Part shown: positions 29,945 through 39,452 of the stretch, piece by piece
Numbering within the stretch: position 1 is the first letter of the stretch
Layout of the letters: the number at the start of each line of letters is the position of its first letter
Origin: Niallia sp. NCCP-28
GTDB lineage: Bacteria > Bacillota > Bacilli > Bacillales > Cytobacillaceae
Length of the DNA: 64,000 bases
NCBI RefSeq assembly: GCF_023168165.1
Contig: NZ_BQYJ01000001.1
Span: 744,001 to 808,000, forward strand
Direction of reading: 5' to 3'
The notes under the pieces: model-generated
What the model was told of the DNA's origin: nothing
Databases searched by the model: none
The model's input: the letters and a program-made list of their open reading frames with translations, nothing else
Program-made: the position numbers and the translations under genes

Positions 29945-30122
29945 AGTGAAACTCCAATCAGCGAAGGTTTACTCCATCTCCTGCTGATTTGATTGTTAGT
30001 TGAGGTGATTTCACAGACTAAGGAAACAAATCCTTAGTCTATGCACTTTTTATCAGACTTTTGCTCAGCTAGATTTCCTATTTTCTCTTATCGGAGCAAA
30101 AGTTCTGTTAATTCGCAATAAA
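29945..30122 (+). repeat. Copy E of the ~100-bp intergenic repeat family
   Basis: The region after the amidase gene starts GTGAAACTCCAATCAG and later contains CTAGATTTCC, CTCTTATCGGAG and AAAAGTTCTGTTAATTCGC. These match the order of motifs in the copies at 36161, 42341 and 44543. The middle is expanded by unrelated sequence including a small AATCCTTAGTCT palindrome. Confidence 0.5.
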
Positions 30123-30164
30123 ATTTTATTTTATTGACAAAAAGATTTACTCACCAATAAATTA

Positions 30165-30221
30165 AAAAACGTCTATGAAACAAGTTATCGTCCTCATAAC
30201 TTGTCTCATAAAACGTTTTTA
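30165..30221 (-). terminator. Terminator after relA-dtd
   Basis: A long stem overlaps the dtd stop codon. Arms of over 20 bases with a few mismatches surround the loop GAGGACG, and the minus strand continues with TTTTTT. Confidence 0.85.
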
Positions 30222-30659
30222 TTTACTCTCTAATATTAATGTCACAGGTCCATCATTTATCAAGGAAACATCCATCATACTGCCAAATATTCCTGTTTCG
30301 ACAACAAGGCCTTTCGCTTTTAAACAATCGTTAAACGCTTCGTACAGCCTTTCAGCAGTAGCTGGTTTTGCCGCATTCATAAAATTTGGTCTTCTTCCTT
30401 TACGGGTATCTCCATATAATGTAAATTGAGATACAGATAAAATGGATCCTTTCACATCTAATATGCTTGTATTCATTTTACCTGCTTCATCTTCAAATAC
30501 ACGTAAATGCGCAACTTTATCTGCTAAATATTCAGCATCTTCTATTGAATCATCATGTGCAATGCCGATGAGAAGCACAAACCCTTTATCAATTCTTCCG
30601 ACGATATTCCCATCTACTTCTACTTTTGCTTTTTTTGCCCTTTGCAATACAATTCGCAC
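30219..30659 (-). CDS. dtd: D-aminoacyl-tRNA deacylase (YrvI)
   Basis: DTD hydrolyses D-aminoacyl-tRNAs and keeps D-residues out of proteins. The 146-residue protein has the two cross-subunit active-site motifs [10 protein letters not shown] and [11 protein letters not shown] (the Gly-cisPro loop). It lies 12 bases after relA and shares its terminator, the order found in many Bacilli. Confidence 0.96.
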   Translation of the reverse strand: MRIVLQRAKKAKVEVDGNIVGRIDKGFVLLIGIAHDDSIEDAEYLADKVAHLRVFEDEAGKMNTSILDVKGSILSVSQFTLYGDTRKGRRPNFMNAAKPATAERLYEAFNDCLKAKGLVVETGIFGSMMDVSLINDGPVTLILESK

Positions 30660-30671
30660 TTTTTTTGCTCC

Positions 30672-32867
30672 TTAGTTCATAATTCTGCGGACAGAATATA
30701 CATCAGGAATTTGTTTGATTCTATCCACTACTTTATGAAGATGATTAACATTTAATATTAATATCGACATTGTAATAGTTGCCATTTTATTTCGATCAGA
30801 ACGGCCGGATACAGCAGAAATATTTGTTTTGGATTCATTAACTGCTTGCAGCACTTCATTCAGCAGTCCTCTTCTATCATATCCGCTGATTTCAATTTCT
30901 ACATTGTATTCTTTCCGATTATTAAGAGCTGTCTCCCACTCAACGGGAATTAACCTTGCTTTTGCATCATCTGTATCAATATTGGTGCAGTCTGCTCTAT
31001 GCACGGATACCCCTCTTCCTTTTGTAATGAAACCGACAATTTCATCACCTGGGACAGGATTGCAGCAGCGAGAAAGACGAATCAACAAATTATCAATGCC
31101 AGTAACGCGTACACCAGATGCCCTCTTTTTGTTGGCAGGAAAAGATTTCAGTTCAGCAACAGCATTGGATATTGTCGCATTTTGTTCCGCATCCCGTTTT
31201 TTGCGCCATTTTTCTGTTAATCGATTAGCCACTTGAAGAGCGGTAATGCCGTTATAGCCAACTGTAGCATACATATCTTCTTCGTTCATAAAATTAAACT
31301 TTTCTAAAACTGTTTTTACATTTTCCGGTGTTAGAATTTCTTTTAAATCAAAATCCATGCTGCGGATTTCTTTTTCTACTAACTCTTTTCCTTTTTCTAC
31401 ATTTTCCTCTTTGCGCTGCTTTTTAAAGAATTGTCTAATTTTATTTTTTGCTTGAGAAGTTTGAACAATTTTCAGCCAGTCTTGACTGGGACCATAGGAA
31501 TGTTTACTTGTATGAATTTCAATGATATCACCAGTTTTCAATTTATAATCCAATGTTACCATTTTGCCATTCACTTTGGCGCCAATCGTTTTATTGCCAA
31601 TTTCCGAATGGATTCTATAAGCAAAATCAATAGGAACAGAACCAGAAGGCAATTCAAACACATCGCCTTTAGGCGTAAACACAAAAACCATATCGGAAAA
31701 CAAATCAATCTTTAAGTTTTCCATAAATTCTTCTGCATTAATGCTGTCTTCTTGAAAATCTAATATTTCCCTAAACCAAGACAGTTTTTCATCTAACGAG
31801 GACCCTTCGTTTGCCGATTTGCCTTCTTTATACGCCCAATGCGCTGCAATCCCAAATTCTGCAATCCGATGCATCTCTGTTGTTCTAATTTGAACTTCTA
31901 GCGGGTCGCCTTTTGGGCCAATCACTGTTGTATGCAAAGATTGATACATATTGGCCTTTGGCATCGCAATATAATCTTTAAATCTTCCTGGCATTGGTTT
32001 CCACCGAGTATGAATGATTCCCAGCACTGCATAACAATCTTTAATGCTGTTTACAACAATTCTTACGGCAAGAAGATCATATATTTCATTAAATTGTTTA
32101 TTTTGCAGCACCATTTTGCGATAAATGCTGTATATATGTTTTGGACGGCCAGAAATATCTGCTTCAATCGTTACTTCTTCGGTCCCTTGACGAATTTCCG
32201 TTATTACTTCATCCAAGTATTGTTCTCGTTCAGCCCGTTTCTTTTTCATTAAATTAACAATCCGATAATATTGCTGCGGATTCATATAACGTAATGCGGT
32301 ATCCTCTAGCTCCCATTTAATCGTAGAAATCCCTAATCGATGCGCTAATGGTGCAAAAATCTCCAATGTTTCATTTGAAATGCGGCGTTGTTTTTCTGCT
32401 GGCAAATGCTTTAATGTTCGCATATTATGAAGCCTGTCAGCAAGTTTAATCATGATGACCCTTATATCTTGTGCCATCGCAACAAACATTTTCCGATGGT
32501 TTTCTGCCTGCTGTTCTTCATGGGATTTATACTTTATCTTTCCGAGCTTTGTAACACCATCAACGAGCATGGCCACTTCTTTGCTAAAGCTTCTACTTAT
32601 ATCTTGTAATGTGATATCTGTATCTTCAACAACATCATGGAGAAAACCGGCAGCAATTGTATCAGGATCCATTTGTAAATCAGCCAATATCCCTGCAACC
32701 TGAATAGGATGGATAATATAAGGCTCACCGGATTTTCTATATTGTTCACGATGAGCATCTCTTGCAAAATTATATGCTTTTGCAATAAACGCTGTATGCT
32801 CTTCGTTTAAATACCCTTTCGTCTTGTCGATGACTTGTTCGGCGGTTAATACTTGATCATTCGCCAT
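30672..32867 (-). CDS. relA: Bifunctional (p)ppGpp synthetase/hydrolase Rel
   Basis: The long RSH enzyme makes and degrades (p)ppGpp in the stringent response. The 731-residue protein has an HD hydrolase domain (AAGFLHDVVEDTD, LADRLHNMRTL), a synthetase domain (GRPKHIYSIYRKM, YQSLHTTVIG), a TGS domain (VFVFTPKGDVFELPSGS), a zinc-finger-like region with CCNPVPGDEIVGFITKGRG and a C-terminal ACT domain. Both catalytic domains look intact. The start at 32867 (MANDQVLTAEQVIDK) follows AAAGGTGAT; the frame five codons longer is unlikely. It precedes dtd. Confidence 0.97.
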   Translation of the reverse strand: MANDQVLTAEQVIDKTKGYLNEEHTAFIAKAYNFARDAHREQYRKSGEPYIIHPIQVAGILADLQMDPDTIAAGFLHDVVEDTDITLQDISRSFSKEVAMLVDGVTKLGKIKYKSHEEQQAENHRKMFVAMAQDIRVIMIKLADRLHNMRTLKHLPAEKQRRISNETLEIFAPLAHRLGISTIKWELEDTALRYMNPQQYYRIVNLMKKKRAEREQYLDEVITEIRQGTEEVTIEADISGRPKHIYSIYRKMVLQNKQFNEIYDLLAVRIVVNSIKDCYAVLGIIHTRWKPMPGRFKDYIAMPKANMYQSLHTTVIGPKGDPLEVQIRTTEMHRIAEFGIAAHWAYKEGKSANEGSSLDEKLSWFREILDFQEDSINAEEFMENLKIDLFSDMVFVFTPKGDVFELPSGSVPIDFAYRIHSEIGNKTIGAKVNGKMVTLDYKLKTGDIIEIHTSKHSYGPSQDWLKIVQTSQAKNKIRQFFKKQRKEENVEKGKELVEKEIRSMDFDLKEILTPENVKTVLEKFNFMNEEDMYATVGYNGITALQVANRLTEKWRKKRDAEQNATISNAVAELKSFPANKKRASGVRVTGIDNLLIRLSRCCNPVPGDEIVGFITKGRGVSVHRADCTNIDTDDAKARLIPVEWETALNNRKEYNVEIEISGYDRRGLLNEVLQAVNESKTNISAVSGRSDRNKMATITMSILILNVNHLHKVVDRIKQIPDVYSVRRIMN

Positions 32868-33192
32868 GTAATCACCTTTCATTTTTCATTTATTGTTATC
32901 ATTGACTATAAAAAATTTATTATTGCTGTTTCTTTGTTCTATTTTCCTCTTAGAGAAGAATATAAAATAAAATCGTAATAATTTAAGAATCATTATTTCT
33001 ATTATTAAAAAAATGAGGGTAGTTGTAAAGAGAATACTTGTAATTTTCTTGAAAAAATAAAAAAAATGTCGAAAAAAGTCAGCTTCATTTATCTATCTAC
33101 TAAAAAAAGCGCTAATAAGAAGCGCCTTTTCCAGTACGATTATAGATTTATACCAATTAATAAAAATAAAGATCTGCATTTAAAAATGGCTA
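32868..33192. other. Intergenic region between apt and relA
   Basis: The left part holds the apt terminator at 33102-33128. The remaining AT-rich stretch should carry the relA promoter, which I could not place. No gene is supported; a plus-strand reading frame starting at 33066 lacks a ribosome binding site. Confidence 0.45.
33102..33128 (-). terminator. Terminator after apt
   Basis: The minus strand reads AAGGCGCTT, loop CTTATT, AGCGCTTTTTTT. Confidence 0.85.
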
Positions 33193-33705
33193 TTAATACT
33201 CCATTAATGTCAGGACATTATAACCATTTAGATTTTTGCGTCCTTCTAAATAAGATAATTCAATTAAAAAAGCAATTCCTGCAACTACGCCGCCTAATTC
33301 TTCGACTAATTTAATCGTTGCTTCAATGGTTCCGCCTGTTGCAAGCAAATCATCTGTAATTAAAACTCTTTGTCCAGGTTTAATGGCATCTTTATGAATA
33401 GTCAAAATATCACTGCCATATTCTAATCCATATTCTACCTTGACTGTTTCTCTTGGCAGTTTTCCTTCTTTGCGAACTGGGGCAAAGCCCACCCCTAAAG
33501 AATAGGCAACAGGACAGCCAATAATAAAACCTCTTGCTTCAGGTCCAACAACTAAATCAATTTCTTTTTCTTTTGCATATGCAACGATTTGGTCTGTTGC
33601 ATATTTATATGCTTCACCATTATCCATTAATGTTGTAATATCTTTAAATTTAATTCCTGGTTTTGGCCAATCTTCAACAATTGTAATAAACTGTTTTAAA
33701 TCCAT
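33193..33705 (-). CDS. apt: Adenine phosphoribosyltransferase
   Basis: Apt converts adenine and PRPP to AMP for purine salvage. The 170-residue protein has the start [13 protein letters not shown], the [10 protein letters not shown] segment and the PRPP-binding motif [14 protein letters not shown]. The start codon overlaps the end of recJ by ten bases, indicating translational coupling. The placement just upstream of relA is conserved in many Firmicutes. Confidence 0.97.
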   Translation of the reverse strand: MDLKQFITIVEDWPKPGIKFKDITTLMDNGEAYKYATDQIVAYAKEKEIDLVVGPEARGFIIGCPVAYSLGVGFAPVRKEGKLPRETVKVEYGLEYGSDILTIHKDAIKPGQRVLITDDLLATGGTIEATIKLVEELGGVVAGIAFLIELSYLEGRKNLNGYNVLTLMEY

Positions 33706-36068
33706 TCTTTTACTTCCTCCTCATTGTTAACGGATTTTTTTAGAATAAGATCAAACCAATTTTTTAATTGCTCATATGAAGAGTATATTAATTCATTTTC
33801 GAGCGCAAATTGTGCTTGTTTCTGTTGAAAAGAAGGTGACTCTGTCAAATCTCTTTTCGCTGTATTCTTATTCAACAAAATAAACCCATCCTCCATTGTA
33901 ACAAAATTCAGCTCAAAAAACACCTTTGTCATAAAAACAATTGTTTCTTTGCTCCAGCCTTTTCTTTTGGCTAGTTCATCACCGAATTTCTCCAGATGAA
34001 ATTTTTTTTGTTTTGCTAAAAAGGCATAATACCACTTAAAATGATCTCTCGTTGGCATCGTACTAAAGAAGTCACTTTCCCCTTTATAAAAAACAGCATA
34101 AATTCTTTCTGGCGTCATATTAGAAAGCAGCTTATTTATTATTTCATTATTTGTTGGAAAATCAGCTAATACTACATTTGCTTCTTTGCTATAAAAAGAT
34201 GCCGCTTCTTCTATTGTTTCCACTATTTTATAATTCGACACCTTGCTTTTAAGTGCTGACGTCACAGAATCTTGATGAAAAAATATCCATAAAGCATCTT
34301 CTACCGGCATTTTTGCAACTAATGTTTCTAATTGCAAGGCACCGCGGTAGTCAAAAAGCTGCCATTTATCGATCATTAAATCTTGAATAAAAATCTGCGG
34401 TTTTTTAATATTATTCCACTCATTAATAGCCAGCTGTCCCAATACCGAAACTTTTGCCGATGGAGAAATATGCTCATGCCATTCTCCTAGGCCAAATCCA
34501 ATACCATCTAATATACTTTCTCCTTGCTTCAGCTGCATTTTCAAATGGTTTTGGTTTGCTCCTATTTTGCGGATTGCAGCAATCTCCATATCCTTTAAGA
34601 TCACTTTGGGTTTTGCATTATCAACTCCAAATGGAGCCAATAATTGCATTTGTTCGATCGCTTTTAACTGTACCTCTTCTAGCATAAAACTGCCATCCAC
34701 TTTTGTTAGCGGGATTAAATCTTCCTCTTTTAATTGTTCAAAAGCCAATTTGTTTAATCTTTGTCTTAATAGATCCACATCCTCTAATGCAAGAGACATT
34801 CCAGCTGCCATTGGATGGCCTCCAAAATGAGGTAAAATATCCCTTGCTGTAGAAAGATTTTTATATAAATCAAATCCAGCTATACTTCTCGCAGATCCCT
34901 TGGCTATTTGTTTGTCCTGGTCAAAACTAAGAACAATCGTTGGCCGGTAATACTTTTCTACAAGTCTAGAGGCAACAATTCCCACAACTCCCGCATTCCA
35001 TCCTTCCTTGCCGACAACTAATACCCGGTTTTCTGCTAATGGATACAGCTCTTCTACTTGGGCAATTGCTTCTTCTGTTATTTGATTAACAATGGCTTGG
35101 CGTTCTTTATTCGTTTCTTCCATTTCTATGGAAAGCTCTATTGCCATCTCTTTATCTGATGTCATCAGCAGCTCAACAGCAGGATCTGCACTTCCAAGCC
35201 TTCCAACTGCATTGATTCTTGGTGCAATCATAAAACCAATTGTTTCTTCATCAATCGCATTCGGTTCTGTGTTCATTTGTTTCAGTAAAGCTTTTAATCC
35301 AACATTGTCTGTTTGCTGCAATTTTTTGATTCCCTGTTTTGCAATCAACCGATTTTCTCCTGTTAAAGAAACTAAATCTGCAATCGTTCCAATAGCCGCA
35401 AATGGAAGTAAATGTTCAGGAACATAACCATATAAGGCGTGCGCTACTTTAAATGCTACACCAACCCCTGCCAATTCACCAAAAGGATACTCGCTTCCTG
35501 GAATTTTCGGATGGATAATACAATAAGCATCAGGCAATATTGGACCAGGCTCATGGTGATCAGTAATAATTAAATCCATGCCAAGCTCTTTTGCCACATC
35601 TGCTTCATGTACTGCTGCAATCCCTGTATCTACTGTAATAATCAAATCGATCCCAATGCTTTTAGCATAACGAAATGCCCCTTCATTTGGACCATATCCT
35701 TCTGTAAATCGATTAGGGATATAAAATTCTGCATATGCCCCCATTTCTTCCAATGTTTTCATCATAACTGTAGTGCTTGTTACACCATCGGCATCATAAT
35801 CTCCAAACACCAATATTTTCTCTTTATTATTTATAGCCGCACGAATTCTTTCCACTGCTGTTTCCATATTCAATAAAAGATAAGGATCATAAAAATCTTG
35901 ATTTTGTGCAAATAAAAAATCCTTCGCTTCTTGAGTCGTTCGATATCCTCTGTTAATAAGCAATGATGCTACAAGCGGCGTTATATTTAAATGCTGTACA
36001 AATTCTGCTATTATATCGTCCATTTGGTTATCGATATGTGTAATCCATCTTGTTTTTGATTGTAACAT
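33696..36068 (-). CDS. recJ: Single-stranded-DNA-specific exonuclease RecJ
   Basis: RecJ is a 5'-3' ssDNA exonuclease used in recombination and repair. The 790-residue protein has the DHH phosphoesterase motifs [13 protein letters not shown] and ITDHHEPGP, then the DHHA1 motif [10 protein letters not shown]. An OB-fold region and the long C-terminal extension of Bacillus RecJ (about the last 220 residues) follow. It overlaps apt. B. subtilis has yrvC/yrvD between recJ and secDF; they are absent here. Confidence 0.96.
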   Translation of the reverse strand: MLQSKTRWITHIDNQMDDIIAEFVQHLNITPLVASLLINRGYRTTQEAKDFLFAQNQDFYDPYLLLNMETAVERIRAAINNKEKILVFGDYDADGVTSTTVMMKTLEEMGAYAEFYIPNRFTEGYGPNEGAFRYAKSIGIDLIITVDTGIAAVHEADVAKELGMDLIITDHHEPGPILPDAYCIIHPKIPGSEYPFGELAGVGVAFKVAHALYGYVPEHLLPFAAIGTIADLVSLTGENRLIAKQGIKKLQQTDNVGLKALLKQMNTEPNAIDEETIGFMIAPRINAVGRLGSADPAVELLMTSDKEMAIELSIEMEETNKERQAIVNQITEEAIAQVEELYPLAENRVLVVGKEGWNAGVVGIVASRLVEKYYRPTIVLSFDQDKQIAKGSARSIAGFDLYKNLSTARDILPHFGGHPMAAGMSLALEDVDLLRQRLNKLAFEQLKEEDLIPLTKVDGSFMLEEVQLKAIEQMQLLAPFGVDNAKPKVILKDMEIAAIRKIGANQNHLKMQLKQGESILDGIGFGLGEWHEHISPSAKVSVLGQLAINEWNNIKKPQIFIQDLMIDKWQLFDYRGALQLETLVAKMPVEDALWIFFHQDSVTSALKSKVSNYKIVETIEEAASFYSKEANVVLADFPTNNEIINKLLSNMTPERIYAVFYKGESDFFSTMPTRDHFKWYYAFLAKQKKFHLEKFGDELAKRKGWSKETIVFMTKVFFELNFVTMEDGFILLNKNTAKRDLTESPSFQQKQAQFALENELIYSSYEQLKNWFDLILKKSVNNEEEVKEWI

Positions 36069-36160
36069 GTCATCACCCCAATCTAATTATTATACAATCT
36101 AGGCAACTTGCTTTCAATGTGAGATAAAGGAAACTTTTTCTTTTCCATCGATACAATAAA

Positions 36161-36264
36161 GTGAAACTTTAACCAGTAAAGTTTTCCTCTCCCTCCCAAC
36201 TCAGATTCCTTATTTCCCCTTATAACCTTGATGTGGGGAGAGGTCAAAAGCCCGGCAATGCATA
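36161..36264 (+). repeat. Copy A of the ~100-bp intergenic repeat family
   Basis: Contains GTGAAACTTTAACCAG, CCCTTATAACCTTGA and TCAAAAGCCCGGCAATGC in the order seen in the other copies. CCTCTCC near the start of the block can pair with GGGGAGAGG near its end, so the RNA would fold into a hairpin. It lies between secDF and recJ. Confidence 0.65.
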
Positions 36265-36265
36265 A

Positions 36266-36306
36266 AAAAAGAACTACGCACACTTTTGTATGCATAGCTC
36301 TTTTCC
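36266..36306 (-). terminator. Terminator after secDF
   Basis: A stem of AAGAGCTATGCAT with a near-complement, loop and seven T residues on the minus strand, just after the secDF stop codon. Confidence 0.85.
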
Positions 36307-36315
36307 TTTTAGCTT

Positions 36316-38577
36316 TTAAACTTGTGGGATATCTGAATTTTTTCGTTTTTCTTTTGCAGTAATCAGAACGCCTTTTTTCTTCAATTCTTTTTTCTTCCAT
36401 ACATACCATAACTGGGATGCAATAAAAATAGAAGAGTAAGCTCCGCCAACTAAGCCAATTAGCAAAGCAAGGGAAAAGTTTCTGATCGAATCGCTGCCAA
36501 ATATCAATAAGGCAATAACACAAATTACTACTGTTACAACTGTATTGATAGAACGTGCAAGTGTTTGGCGCAAACTAATATTGATGATATCTTTAATTTC
36601 TTTTGCCGTTTTAATGCGTTTTTTCTGCACTAAATTTTCTCTTATACGGTCAAATGTAACGATTGTATCATTAATAGAGTAGCCGACAATTGTTAAAACA
36701 GCAGCAATAAAGGTTATATCCACTTCTAATCTTGTAATGCTGAATATAACGATGATAAAGAAAGCATCATGAAGCAATGCTAGAACTGCTGCAAGCCCCA
36801 TGTAAATTTCAAAACGAATGGCTACATAAATTATAATGCCGATAGACGCTATTAACACTGCATAAAAAGCGTTTTTCGCCAACTCTTTTCCAACCGTTGG
36901 AGATACCGTGCTTATATTTGGTTCATGGCCATATGTTTTCTTTAATTCTGTTTTTAATTCAGCAATCTTATCTTTGCTTAAATCGCCTTTTATTCGAATA
37001 GCCCCTATTTCCTGATTATCGCCGGATAAGGTAATGTCATCTGCTTCAATATCAACCTTTTTTAATTCTGATTTTAATTCTTCTGTTGTCAATGATTTAT
37101 CTGCCAGAATTTCAACACGGGAGCCGCTGGAGAAATCAATGCCTAAATTCAGCTTAAATATAAATAGTACAACAATACCTGCCGCAATCAACACACCTGA
37201 AATAGTAAAAAAGGTATTTTTATATTTCACAAAATCAATGCGGTCAAATTTGGTTGGCAATGTTAATATATCATAGCCTTCATTAATATCTTTGATATCT
37301 TTGCGGTTTACGCCAAACCATGTTTGCTTTTTATTAAACAGTTTGCTGTTGACTAATAATCCCAATAGTAAACGTGAACCATATACTGCTGTTATAAAGC
37401 TGACAAGAATGCTGACAATTAATAGTGTCGCAAATCCTTTAACAGAACTTGTCCCATAGATAAATAGCACAACGGCTGCCAAAATTGTCGTTAAGTTTGC
37501 ATCCAAAATCGTAGATAAGGAGTTTTTATTCCCTGTTTGAAATGCTGCTTTTAATGTTTTTCCAACACGAAGTTCGTCTTTAATTCGTTCATACGTGATG
37601 ATGTTCGCATCTACTGCCATTCCCACACCAAGTATAAGTGCGGCAATACCAGGCAATGTCAAAACACCGTTCATTAAATCAAGAACAAGCAAGTTTAAGT
37701 ACACATAAACAGTTAAAGTAATAACGGCTACAATTCCTGGCAAACGATAATAAAGCATCATAAAGATAAAGACAAGGCCTACACCAATTATACCCGCTAA
37801 AATAGTATCTTTTAATGCCTGATCCCCAAACTGCGCGCCGACGCTTGTAGAATATTTTTCTGTAAGATTGACTGGAAGAGCACCAGCATTTAATAAATCC
37901 GCCAGATTTTTTGCTTCTTGAATGGTAAAGCTGCCTGTAATCGATACAGTATCTTGGTTAATAACCTTGCTTACCTGAGGTGCAGAAAGATATTTTGGTT
38001 CTGCTTTTGCGGATTCTGTTTCAAAAGAATCCCCTTTTTCATAATCAAGCCAAATAACAAGCAAATTATTAGGTGCCATGTTAAGAACAGTTTGTGTAAC
38101 ATTTTTAAATTTTTCAGCACTTTTTAGTTTTAAAGAAACACTGGGATTTCCATTTTCATCAAAAGTCTGAGATGCTCCATTTTCCTTCAAGTCAGAGCCA
38201 TCCATCAATTTTTTATTATTGACATCACGGAACGAAAGATTTGCTTCGGTAGATAGTATCTCTCTTGCCTTGTTCTGGTCTGTTACGCCAGCAAGCTGTA
38301 CACGAATGCGGTCATTCCCTTCAATCTGGATGATGGGTTCACTTACACCCAGTACGTTAACACGTTTATCTAACGCTTTTGCTGTACTGTTTAATACTTC
38401 TTTTGTAATCTTTTGACTGCTGTCAACTGGTGTAACTTCATATAAAACTTCAAATCCACCTTGCAAATCCAGTCCTAGTTTAATATCATTTAGTATATTT
38501 TTGGTTGTGCCTCCCAAAACACTTGCACATAAAATGATGATTAATAGGAATGCTACTATTCTGCTGCGTTTTGCCAT
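36316..38577 (-). CDS. secDF: Fused protein-export membrane protein SecDF
   Basis: SecDF uses the proton gradient to help complete protein secretion through SecYEG. The 753-residue protein is the natural SecD-SecF fusion of Bacilli, with twelve transmembrane helices expected and two large extracytoplasmic loops (about residues 35-260 and 475-560). Typical motifs are LGLDLQGGFEVLYEV at the start and the RND-type GMAVDANIITYERI in the SecD half. The SecF half has GYSINDTIVTFDRIRENL. A conserved gene order with yajC, tgt and queA nearby is maintained. Confidence 0.97.
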   Translation of the reverse strand: MAKRSRIVAFLLIIILCASVLGGTTKNILNDIKLGLDLQGGFEVLYEVTPVDSSQKITKEVLNSTAKALDKRVNVLGVSEPIIQIEGNDRIRVQLAGVTDQNKAREILSTEANLSFRDVNNKKLMDGSDLKENGASQTFDENGNPSVSLKLKSAEKFKNVTQTVLNMAPNNLLVIWLDYEKGDSFETESAKAEPKYLSAPQVSKVINQDTVSITGSFTIQEAKNLADLLNAGALPVNLTEKYSTSVGAQFGDQALKDTILAGIIGVGLVFIFMMLYYRLPGIVAVITLTVYVYLNLLVLDLMNGVLTLPGIAALILGVGMAVDANIITYERIKDELRVGKTLKAAFQTGNKNSLSTILDANLTTILAAVVLFIYGTSSVKGFATLLIVSILVSFITAVYGSRLLLGLLVNSKLFNKKQTWFGVNRKDIKDINEGYDILTLPTKFDRIDFVKYKNTFFTISGVLIAAGIVVLFIFKLNLGIDFSSGSRVEILADKSLTTEELKSELKKVDIEADDITLSGDNQEIGAIRIKGDLSKDKIAELKTELKKTYGHEPNISTVSPTVGKELAKNAFYAVLIASIGIIIYVAIRFEIYMGLAAVLALLHDAFFIIVIFSITRLEVDITFIAAVLTIVGYSINDTIVTFDRIRENLVQKKRIKTAKEIKDIINISLRQTLARSINTVVTVVICVIALLIFGSDSIRNFSLALLIGLVGGAYSSIFIASQLWYVWKKKELKKKGVLITAKEKRKNSDIPQV

Positions 38578-38732
38578 TATGTATTAATCCTCCTCGAAAG
38601 ATAAACAAAAAATAAACATATCTCTTCCAAAACTTGCAATGCTATTTTCATTATTCTTTCCATTTGCCTATTTTCTATAGCATCATCATGCTTTATCCAA
38701 GAGGTTTGTCTGTTTTCTTACAGTCTTCACAA

Positions 38733-38790
38733 GCATAAGCCATCCTTTTGCAGAGGAAAATCCCTCACTGGTAACAGGATGGCTTTATGC
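38733..38790. other. Hairpin between comN and secDF
   Basis: A stem of 14-15 base pairs (GCATAAGCCATCCT with its complement, one bulge) encloses a loop of about 29 bases that can itself pair. Neither strand has a strong T run right after it. It could be the 3' end of comN RNA or a structured secDF leader. Confidence 0.55.
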
Positions 38791-38872
38791 ATAGACTTTT
38801 TGTTTATAAAAACCATTATGAAACAGATTATGTTAGCTGTCAATTTGTTCAAAAAAATATCATAATTCATTT

Positions 38873-39172
38873 TTACTTTAGCAGTTCTCTTTTCTCTTCT
38901 TCCGTTAATTGCGTAAAAAAATTATCCAGCTTAAATGCTTCAATTGTAGCGAAATTCATATATTCTGAAATTTTCACATGCAGCACATCTTGCACCAGCT
39001 CAAAAATCCGCCTATCTCCAAATGATCTTTTCCATTTTTTTTGCGTTAAATATTTCCATAGATCATCTTCTGAGATCGTATCATATCCCAGCAATTGAAA
39101 TTCTTCTAATTTACTTCGCAAAGCTGGTTGTATTTCCAAACGATACTCATCATATATATGCTCTGACGACAC
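38873..39172 (-). CDS. comN: Post-transcriptional regulator ComN (YrzD)
   Basis: In B. subtilis ComN controls comE mRNA and interacts with DivIVA. The 99-residue protein fits the family's length and has the motif DTISEDDLWKYLTQKKWKR followed by DRRIFELVQDVLHVKISEYMNF. Translation starts at GTG (39172) with AGGGAG about 11 bases upstream. It lies between secDF and spoVB, as in B. subtilis. Confidence 0.9.
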   Translation of the reverse strand: MSSEHIYDEYRLEIQPALRSKLEEFQLLGYDTISEDDLWKYLTQKKWKRSFGDRRIFELVQDVLHVKISEYMNFATIEAFKLDNFFTQLTEEEKRELLK

Positions 39173-39452
39173 TAGAAAACAGCTCCCTTATCGATTATTT
39201 ACATACCAGAAATCTATTGAACCGTTAGGAAGGAGTAATGGCCATTCATTTTTCTGCTAACTTTTTTCGTTGGCCGATTTCAAATATCCAGGAACCCTAA
39301 AAAAATTCTTTTATTCTATTTTTTGGCTTTCCTTCCGAACATCTGGCCGAACAAACAGCAAAAAATAATCTTTCCTAGTCATGCTTTGTCCACATGCTTG
39401 CATATAGTTAATTGTATAGTATTATTCGCTATTTGAGAAGGCAGGGAATGAA

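Noticed and set aside
33066-33314. An 82-codon plus-strand frame antisense to apt
   Set aside because: No ribosome binding site, and it runs through the apt terminator and coding region.
39238-39300. A 20-codon frame (MAIHFSANFFRWPISNIQEP) after AGGAAGGAG upstream of spoVB
   Set aside because: The spacing between AAGGAG and ATG is only two bases, no terminator or attenuator follows, and there is no sign of conservation.
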